A stretch of 19,222 nt of DNA from Pseudomonadota bacterium. GTDB lineage: Bacteria > Desulfobacterota > Anaeroferrophillalia > Anaeroferrophillales > Tharpellaceae. The position numbers and the translations under genes are program-made. The stretch lies in NCBI GenBank assembly GCA_015486505.1, contig WFRP01000321.1, forward strand, positions 1-19,222, read 5' to 3'. Below are positions 14,468 through 19,222 of the stretch, piece by piece. The notes below the pieces were generated by a model. The model had not been told where the DNA came from. It worked only from the letters and a program-made list of their open reading frames with translations, and did no database searches. Within the stretch, counting starts at the first letter, position 1. Every line of letters starts with the position of its first letter.

Positions 14468-15130
14468 TTACAGTGATTTTGCCGCCATCAGCTGTTCCTG
14501 CTTGCCGGCAACGATCTCACCTTTGAAAACCCAAACCTTAACCCCGATAATACCGTAAGTGGTATTGGCTTCGGCGACCCCGTAATCGATATCGGCCCGC
14601 AGGGTATGCAAGGGCACCCGGCCATCGCGATACCACTCGGAGCGGGCAATTTCAGCCCCGCCGAGGCGGCCGCCGACCGCAACCTTAATCCCCTGAACGC
14701 CAAGTTTCATCGCCATGCCGACACTCCGTTTAATCGCGCGGCGGAAGGCTACCCGACGTTCGAGCTGCAAGGCCACGTTTTCGGCAATCAACTGGGCATC
14801 GGTTTCCGGCCGTTTTACTTCATTGATATTAATAAAGATTTCACCTTTAACCAAACGGCTGAGATCTTTTTTCAAGGCTTCAATTTCAGAACCCTTTTTC
14901 CCAATGATAATCCCGGGACGTGCGGCGTAAATATTCACGCGAATTCGTTGGGCGGCCCGCTCAATCTCAATTTTTGAGATGCCGGCATGATACATCTTTT
15001 TCTTCAGGTATTTCTTAAGGCGCAGATCCTCATGCAAAAACTGCTTGTATTCTTTGTCTGCATACCAGCAGGAATTCCAGGTTTTAACAATTCCCAAACG
15101 CAAGCCGATCGGATTAACTTTCTGTCCCAA
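14468..15130 (-). CDS. rpsC: 30S ribosomal protein S3, TTG start
   Basis: KH-domain protein of the 30S head at the mRNA entry tunnel. The 220 residues begin MGQKVNPIGLRLGIVKTW. The KH signature GIIIGKKGSEIEAL has its GxxG loop GKKG at 77-80. The C domain includes RRAIKRSVGMAM and ARSEWYRDGRVPLHTLRA. Initiation is at TTG 15130, with AGGAG 7 nt upstream. An ATG in that leader is out of frame. A small hairpin ends just before the Shine-Dalgarno sequence. Confidence 0.97.
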   Translation of the reverse strand: MGQKVNPIGLRLGIVKTWNSCWYADKEYKQFLHEDLRLKKYLKKKMYHAGISKIEIERAAQRIRVNIYAARPGIIIGKKGSEIEALKKDLSRLVKGEIFININEVKRPETDAQLIAENVALQLERRVAFRRAIKRSVGMAMKLGVQGIKVAVGGRLGGAEIARSEWYRDGRVPLHTLRADIDYGVAEANTTYGIIGVKVWVFKGEIVAGKQEQLMAAKSL

Positions 15131-15142
15131 GACTCATCTCCT

Positions 15143-15157
15143 GCACTTTTTCAGTGC
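15143..15157 (-). promoter_or_regulatory. Hairpin directly 5' of the rpsC ribosome-binding site
   Basis: A perfect 5-bp stem GCACT/AGTGC with a 5-nt loop. On the minus strand it ends right against the AGGAG of rpsC, which starts with TTG. The placement could affect initiation, but that is inference. Confidence 0.4.
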
Positions 15158-15208
15158 GTAAGCAATTAACCAAAATGTACGGTTCATTTAAAAGTTGAAT
15201 TAGTGTTT

Positions 15209-15547
15209 TTAATAACGCTCATCATCCAGAATAACGGTAATATGGCTGGACCGTTTATTGATCCGGGTCGCCCGGCCCATAGCCCGCGGCTGAAAGCGCC
15301 GCATGGTCGGTCCCTCATCAACATAGGCCCGGCTGATATAGAGGGCATCAATATCCATATCCCCGCGCTGATCTGCATTGGCAACCGCAGATTCAACCAG
15401 TTTACGAATAGCCGGCGCGCACTTTTTCGGGGTCACCATCAAGGTATTGATGGCATCTTCGACATCCATCCCTTTAATCATATCCGTAACCAGACGCGCT
15501 TTGCGCGGCGCCATCCGGTAATGTCTCAGTTTAGCCTTAACTTGCAT
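15209..15547 (-). CDS. rplV: 50S ribosomal protein L22
   Basis: Its extended hairpin lines the peptide exit tunnel at the macrolide-sensing constriction. The product has 112 residues. The frame is open to 15646, inside rpsS, but the family N-terminus MQVKAKLRHYRMAPRKARLV begins at ATG 15547, with AAGGA 8 nt upstream. The C-terminal beta-hairpin DEGPTMRRFQPRAMGRATRI is intact. It follows rpsS by 31 nt. Confidence 0.96.
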   Translation of the reverse strand: MQVKAKLRHYRMAPRKARLVTDMIKGMDVEDAINTLMVTPKKCAPAIRKLVESAVANADQRGDMDIDALYISRAYVDEGPTMRRFQPRAMGRATRINKRSSHITVILDDERY

Positions 15548-15578
15548 GGTTTCAATCCTTAATCTGTTAGCTGCTATT

Positions 15579-15857
15579 CTATTTACGAACTTTGGACTTT
15601 TTATCGGAAACATGCCCGTAATAAGTTCTGGTCGGCGAAAATTCACCCAGTTTATGACCGACCATCTCTTCAGTTATAAAGACCGGAATAAATTTCTTAC
15701 CATTATGCACGGCCATGGTGTAACCGACCATTTCCGGGAAAATAGTTGAACGTCGCGACCAGGTTTTGATCGTTTTGTTATTACTGTCAACAAGCTTATC
15801 CACCTTATCAAGCAGATGCTGATCGACAAAAGGTCCTTTTTTAATTGAACGTGCCAC
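15579..15857 (-). CDS. rpsS: 30S ribosomal protein S19, GTG start
   Basis: Small-subunit head protein that pairs with S13. The 92 residues begin MARSIKKGPFVDQHLL and include KTWSRRSTIFPEMVGYTMAVHN-type sequence (32-52) and VGHKLGEFSPTRTYYGH near the end. The start is GTG at 15857, with AGGAG about 9 nt upstream, the only start that gives the canonical N-terminus. A 97-nt spacer with hairpins separates it from rplB. Confidence 0.97.
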   Translation of the reverse strand: MARSIKKGPFVDQHLLDKVDKLVDSNNKTIKTWSRRSTIFPEMVGYTMAVHNGKKFIPVFITEEMVGHKLGEFSPTRTYYGHVSDKKSKVRK

Positions 15858-15921
15858 TTTGCGGTCTCCTGTTTCAACTGGTAGCTGAACTGCTAGTTCA
15901 AACTTTTACATCCTATTTCCA

Positions 15922-15948
15922 CAGGCTTAAGTAATAACTTAAAGCCTG
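15922..15948 (-). promoter_or_regulatory. Strong hairpin in the rplB-rpsS spacer
   Basis: CAGGCTTAAGT pairs with ACTTAAAGCCTG through 11 base pairs, one bulged base and an AATA-type loop. It follows the rplB stop by 6 nt. No T-run follows on the minus strand, so a processing or stabilising element is more likely than termination. A second small inverted repeat, GAACT/AGTTC, lies at 15887-15899. Confidence 0.55.
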
Positions 15949-15954
15949 CCGTTA

Positions 15955-16782
15955 CTATTTCTTCTTCCGTCTCTTAACGATATCTTTATCCGTGGACTTA
16001 TTGTTCCGGGTCTTATGGCCCTTGGTCGGAACCCCCCAGGGGGTAACCGGATGCCGGCCGCCGGAAGACTTACCTTCACCACCGCCGTGCGGATGATCAA
16101 CCGGGTTCATCGCGACCCCACGAACTTTCGGCCTCAAGCCCAGCCAACGACTGCGCCCGGCCTTACCGATTGAGATATTATCATGTTCGATATTACTGAT
16201 CTGCCCCAAAGTCGCGCGACAGCGTTCATGGATATAGCGAACCTCACCGGAAGGCATTTTCACCTGAACCCGATGCCCGTCTTTGGCCATCAACTGGCCG
16301 TAGGTACCGGCACTGCGAATAAGCTGGGCCCCTTTGCCAATCTTCATTTCGACATTATGAATTATACTCCCCAGCGGCATATTTTTCAGCGGCAGACAGT
16401 TGCCCGGCTTGATATCAACATTATCACCGGACTCAACTCTATCTCCGACCTTAATCTCAAGCGGGGCCAGGATATAACGCTTCTCACCGTCGGCATACTG
16501 AAGCAAGGCAATCCGGGCTGAACGATTGGGATCGTACTCGATGGTCTTGACCTCGGCACTCATATCGTATTTATCGCGCTTGAAATCGATAATTCTATAT
16601 TTGCGGCGGCCGCCGCCGCCGCGCCGCCGGACCGTGATACTGCCGGTGTTGTTACGCCCGGCCTTCTTATTCAGTGGTGCAAGCAGACTTTTCTCGGGCT
16701 GGTCACAGGTAATTTCATCAAATGAAGATGAAGTCTGAAATCTGCGGCCCGGTGATGTCGGATTATATTTTTTCAATACCAT
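15955..16782 (-). CDS. rplB: 50S ribosomal protein L2
   Basis: Core protein needed for subunit joining and peptidyl-transferase function. The 275 residues follow the family throughout: N-terminal KKYNPTSPGRRFQT, RRRGGGGRRKYRIIDFKRDK (52-71), LIRSAGTYGQLMAKDG, and GVAMNPVDHPHGGGEGKSSG (222-241), where H230 corresponds to the functionally important histidine. The basic tail KDIVKRRKKK ends the protein. ATG at 16782 has AGAGG 9 nt upstream. Confidence 0.98.
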   Translation of the reverse strand: MVLKKYNPTSPGRRFQTSSSFDEITCDQPEKSLLAPLNKKAGRNNTGSITVRRRGGGGRRKYRIIDFKRDKYDMSAEVKTIEYDPNRSARIALLQYADGEKRYILAPLEIKVGDRVESGDNVDIKPGNCLPLKNMPLGSIIHNVEMKIGKGAQLIRSAGTYGQLMAKDGHRVQVKMPSGEVRYIHERCRATLGQISNIEHDNISIGKAGRSRWLGLRPKVRGVAMNPVDHPHGGGEGKSSGGRHPVTPWGVPTKGHKTRNNKSTDKDIVKRRKKK

Positions 16783-16836
16783 TTTTATAACCTCTCAGAG
16801 TAGCCCGTCCCCTAAAGCACCAGGCCTCTCTCTCAA

Positions 16837-17133
16837 TTATACGCCTTCAAATATTTCGATCTTCTGTTCCGGCTGCAATGTAACTATGGCTTTTTTCCCA
16901 TCCGGACGCTTACCCTGAATCCGGCCCACCCGCTTTTTCTTGCCTTTGGTCCGAATTGTATGTACATCTTCAACCTTCACCTTGAAAAGGTTCTCAACCG
17001 CCTTACGGATCTCAACCTTATTACTGGAGCGATCAACCGCAAAGGTACACTGACGGCTCATCTGATAAGCCAGCATGGTTTTTTCCGTCAGAATCGGGTA
17101 GCGGATAATATCATAGTATGTACTCGGTATCAT
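16837..17133 (-). CDS. rplW: 50S ribosomal protein L23
   Basis: Tunnel-exit protein and main docking site for trigger factor and SRP. The 98 residues include YPILTEKTMLAYQMSRQCTF (12-31), the helix KVEIRKAVENLFKVKVEDVH, the extended loop TKGKKKRVGRIQGKRPDGKK and an ending in EQKIEIFEGV. Its ATG overlaps the rplD stop by 4 nt (ATGA), so translation is probably coupled; GAGGGAG lies about 10 nt upstream. Confidence 0.97.
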   Translation of the reverse strand: MIPSTYYDIIRYPILTEKTMLAYQMSRQCTFAVDRSSNKVEIRKAVENLFKVKVEDVHTIRTKGKKKRVGRIQGKRPDGKKAIVTLQPEQKIEIFEGV

Positions 17134-17750
17134 TTCTGTAATGCTCCCTCAATCTTTTTCAGTGATTCATCCGAAAGAATCAGATAATCATATTTAAGCA
17201 GATCGTAGACATTAACCCCATTCTGATTTACCGCTAAGGCACCTTTAAGGTTCCGCGCAGAAAGAGTGAGTTCACGATTATCTTCAGCGACAAGCATCGC
17301 GCTTTTAACTGCGAAAGCAGCAAAAAGGTCGGCTATCCGTTTGGTTTTGATACTCTCAAGCGCAAAGTCCTGAACCACAAAAAGCTTGCCTTCCTGAAAC
17401 TTCTGAGAAAGAACTGAAATCAAAGCCTGGCGTCTAACCTGTTTCGGCAGACTGTAGCCGTATTTCCGGGGCTTAGGGCCAAAAATCGTGCCGCCGCCCC
17501 GCCAGATCGGCGAACGACTGGTACCGGAGCGGGCCCGGCCCGTACCTTTCTGTCTCCAGGGCTTGGCGCTGCCGCCTTTAACCTTGGCCCGGTTTTTCAC
17601 CGCAGCGGTTCCCTGACGCCGTTTTGCCAGTTGCCAGACCACCACATCCCGGACCAGATGTTCCTTGATCTCGGCATTGAAGACCGCGTCGGCAAGCTCG
17701 GTCTCAGCTACTTTCTCTTTTTGCAAATTATATACATCAACATTGGCCAT
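17130..17750 (-). CDS. rplD: 50S ribosomal protein L4
   Basis: Large-subunit protein whose loop reaches into the exit tunnel; in enterobacteria it autoregulates the S10 operon. The 206 residues contain the tunnel-loop block KPWRQKGTGRARSGTSRSPI (64-83), with GGGTIFGPKPRKYGYSLPK after it. ATG at 17750 has GGAG 8 nt upstream. No S10-type leader is possible in front of rpsJ here, because tuf ends 50 nt before it. Confidence 0.97.
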   Translation of the reverse strand: MANVDVYNLQKEKVAETELADAVFNAEIKEHLVRDVVVWQLAKRRQGTAAVKNRAKVKGGSAKPWRQKGTGRARSGTSRSPIWRGGGTIFGPKPRKYGYSLPKQVRRQALISVLSQKFQEGKLFVVQDFALESIKTKRIADLFAAFAVKSAMLVAEDNRELTLSARNLKGALAVNQNGVNVYDLLKYDYLILSDESLKKIEGALQK

Positions 17751-17794
17751 ATCATTTACTCCGATTCTTCCCGAGTCAGGAAATATCGCTAAAC

Positions 17795-18427
17795 TCAGCT
17801 TACCTTTTTGATCGTCACCAGGCTGTTTTTTGCACCGGGCACGCCGCCTTTCACCATAATCAGCCCCTGCTCGGACTGAACCTGAACGACGGTCAGGTTC
17901 TTCACCGTCACTTTCCGATTACCCATTTGGCCCGGCATCTTTTTCCCCTTGATAATCCGACCGGGATAGGCCGAGGTCCCCACCGAACCACCGGATCTAT
18001 GGTTTTTATGAGCCCCGTGGCTCGCGGGCTGCCCCCGAAAACCATAACGTTTCATAACCCCGGCATAACCTTTACCTTTGCTGTCGGCGGTAACCGTAAC
18101 CAGATTGCCGATACTGAACATATCAGCCGTAAAAACATCTCCGGGTTTATAGGCGCCGTCATCTTCAACCTTAACCTCGGCCAAGTGGTAGAAAACACCT
18201 TTTCCAGCAGCTTTACAGTGCCCGATCTGGGCCTGATTCGCGCGGGCCATGTTTTTTTCGCCAAGGCCTAACTGGACGGCTTTGTAACCGTCTTTCCGGG
18301 CCGTCTTGACCTGCACTACTGTGCAGGGGCCGACCGCCAATACGGTTACCGGTACAAGCTCACCCAACTCATTGTAGAGCTGGGTCATGCCAACTTTTTT
18401 AGCTAATAATTCCTGTATTTCAGCCAT
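17795..18427 (-). CDS. rplC: 50S ribosomal protein L3
   Basis: Early 23S rRNA binder near the peptidyl-transferase centre. The 210 residues begin with MAEIQELLAKKVGMTQLYNE, then VTVLAVGPCTVVQVKTARKD, and the central finger region GYAGVMKRYGFRGQPASHGA with the Gln position typical of the family. The conserved SAYPGRIIKGKKMPGQMGNR follows. ATG at 18427 lies 7 nt after AAGG. The upstream spacer contains that Shine-Dalgarno region twice. Confidence 0.97.
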   Translation of the reverse strand: MAEIQELLAKKVGMTQLYNELGELVPVTVLAVGPCTVVQVKTARKDGYKAVQLGLGEKNMARANQAQIGHCKAAGKGVFYHLAEVKVEDDGAYKPGDVFTADMFSIGNLVTVTADSKGKGYAGVMKRYGFRGQPASHGAHKNHRSGGSVGTSAYPGRIIKGKKMPGQMGNRKVTVKNLTVVQVQSEQGLIMVKGGVPGAKNSLVTIKKVS

Positions 18428-18528
18428 TATTAAACCTTATTATCAACCTTATTATCAATCAATCCTGGATAAGGATTTCAACGAACCCTGCTGAAAAACC
18501 CGTTTGCCGTCTTTAAGCAAAGATCCTC
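18428..18528 (-). promoter_or_regulatory. 101-nt rpsJ-rplC spacer with tandem repeat and hairpins
   Basis: Longest spacer of the S10 part. Besides the 12-bp duplication it holds AATCC/GGATT (18461-18477) and an A-rich stretch. It could form a small leader for rplC; no promoter or terminator is evident. Confidence 0.35.
18433..18456. repeat. Perfect 12-bp tandem duplication carrying the rplC Shine-Dalgarno
   Basis: The plus-strand unit AACCTTATTATC occurs twice (18433-18444, 18445-18456). On the minus strand each copy contains AAGG, so rplC has two possible ribosome-binding sites 12 nt apart. Confidence 0.85.
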
Positions 18529-18843
18529 TTAGAGTTTGATTTCAACATCGACGCCGGCCGAGAGATCAAGCTTCATCAAGGCATCAACCGTCTGCTGGGT
18601 CGGCTCAAGGATATCGATCAAACGATTATGAGTCCGAATCTCAAACTGTTCACGTGATTTTTTATTTACATGGGGCGAACGCAGTACGCAATATTTGTTG
18701 ATTGCGGTCGGCAAGGCAATCGGCCCGGCAATAACCGCACCGGTACGCTTGGCCGTATTTACAATCTCGCCCACCGACTGATCCAGGGTTTTATGATCAA
18801 AACCTTTCAGCCGGATCCTGATTTTCTGACTCGCTATACTCAT
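18529..18843 (-). CDS. rpsJ: 30S ribosomal protein S10
   Basis: Small-subunit head protein, also the NusE component of antitermination complexes. The 104 residues include QKIRIRLKGFDHKTLDQSVG (6-25), the block GPIALPTAINKYCVLRSPHV (40-59), NKKSREQFEIRTHNRLIDI (60-78) and the closing LDLSAGVDVEIKL. ATG at 18843 has GAGG 9 nt upstream. It lies 50 nt downstream of tuf, so the str and S10 operons are continuous here. Confidence 0.98.
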   Translation of the reverse strand: MSIASQKIRIRLKGFDHKTLDQSVGEIVNTAKRTGAVIAGPIALPTAINKYCVLRSPHVNKKSREQFEIRTHNRLIDILEPTQQTVDALMKLDLSAGVDVEIKL

Positions 18844-18893
18844 TTTTTACTTCCTCAATAGTTCCATCAATCCTGAAAATCTAGCAGGGATAA

Positions 18894-19222
18894 CTACTCA
18901 ATAATTTCGCTGACCACGCCGGCGCCGACGGTGCGGCCGCCTTCACGAATCGCGAAGCGGAGCTCTTTTTCCATCGCAATCGGGGTAATCAGTTCACCGA
19001 CGATGGTGATGTTATCACCCGGCATTACCATCTCAACCCCTTCCGGAAGCTCAACCGTACCCGTAACATCGGTAGTCCGGAAATAGAACTGCGGCCGGTA
19101 GCCTTTGAAGAACGGGGTATGACGGCCGCCCTCTTCCTTGGTCAGGATATAGACTTCGGCTTTAAATTTGGTATGCGGGGTAATGCTGCCGGGCGCCGCC
19201 AGAACCTGGCCCCTGACAATCT
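18894..19222 (-). CDS. tuf: Elongation factor Tu (partial, C-terminal part)
   Basis: The 3' 108 codons of EF-Tu, the GTPase that delivers aminoacyl-tRNA. The visible part starts in domain 2/3 with GQVLAAPGSITPHTKFKAEV, then KEEGGRHTPFFKGYRPQFYF, TDVTGTVELPEGVEMVMPGD and ends FAIREGGRTVGAGVVSEIIE, matching domain 3. The stop is TAG at 18896-18894. The N-terminal GTPase domain lies beyond the right edge. Immediately followed by rpsJ, this is the usual str-operon copy. Confidence 0.97.
   Translation of the reverse strand, partial: IVRGQVLAAPGSITPHTKFKAEVYILTKEEGGRHTPFFKGYRPQFYFRTTDVTGTVELPEGVEMVMPGDNITIVGELITPIAMEKELRFAIREGGRTVGAGVVSEIIE

Noticed and set aside
1..19222. A novel defence, mobile or CRISPR-like system
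   Set aside because: No repeats-spacer array, transposase, integrase, toxin-antitoxin or nuclease gene is visible; about 85% of the window is conserved ribosomal-operon sequence.

Overview
The window is almost entirely one long minus-strand gene cluster: the end of a str-type operon (3' end of tuf) running without a break into the S10, spc and alpha ribosomal-protein operons. Read in the direction of transcription (right to left) the order is tuf(partial)-rpsJ-rplC-rplD-rplW-rplB-rpsS-rplV-rpsC-rplP-rpmC-rpsQ-rplN-rplX-rplE-rpsN-rpsH-rplF-rplR-rpsE-rpmD-rplO-secY-adk-map-infA-rpmJ-rpsM-rpsK-rpsD-rpoA-rplQ. A strong stem-loop terminator at about 2422-2460 closes it. Together these genes supply the ribosomal core, the Sec translocon channel, adenylate kinase, methionine aminopeptidase, IF-1 and the RNA polymerase alpha subunit.

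The left 2.4 kb is a different module. A partial polyprenyl-synthetase-family gene and a class I SAM methyltransferase lie in a two-gene minus-strand unit. Divergent from them is a plus-strand isoprenylcysteine-carboxylmethyltransferase-like membrane protein, which converges on the ribosomal operon and shares its terminator region.

The organism is a bacterium of medium GC. Tuf joined directly to rpsJ, adk-map-infA after secY, the zinc-type S4, S14 and L36 and a CxxC-containing L24 would fit Desulfobacterota or a similar group. This is a tentative inference from gene order and protein style, not an identification.

Several starts differ from the longest open frame. rpsD, rpsM, rpsE, rpsC and secY appear to start with TTG, and rplR and rpsS with GTG. 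The adk, rplV, rpoA, rpsH and rplX starts lie inside longer frames. The spacers are loose for a ribosomal operon, and several hold hairpins or short tandem duplications. The most structured is the 150-nt rpsK-rpsD spacer, a candidate site for S4 feedback control. I see no tRNA, rRNA, CRISPR array, insertion sequence or phage gene, and nothing that amounts to a new multi-gene system. The items worth a second look are mostly regulatory or structural details.
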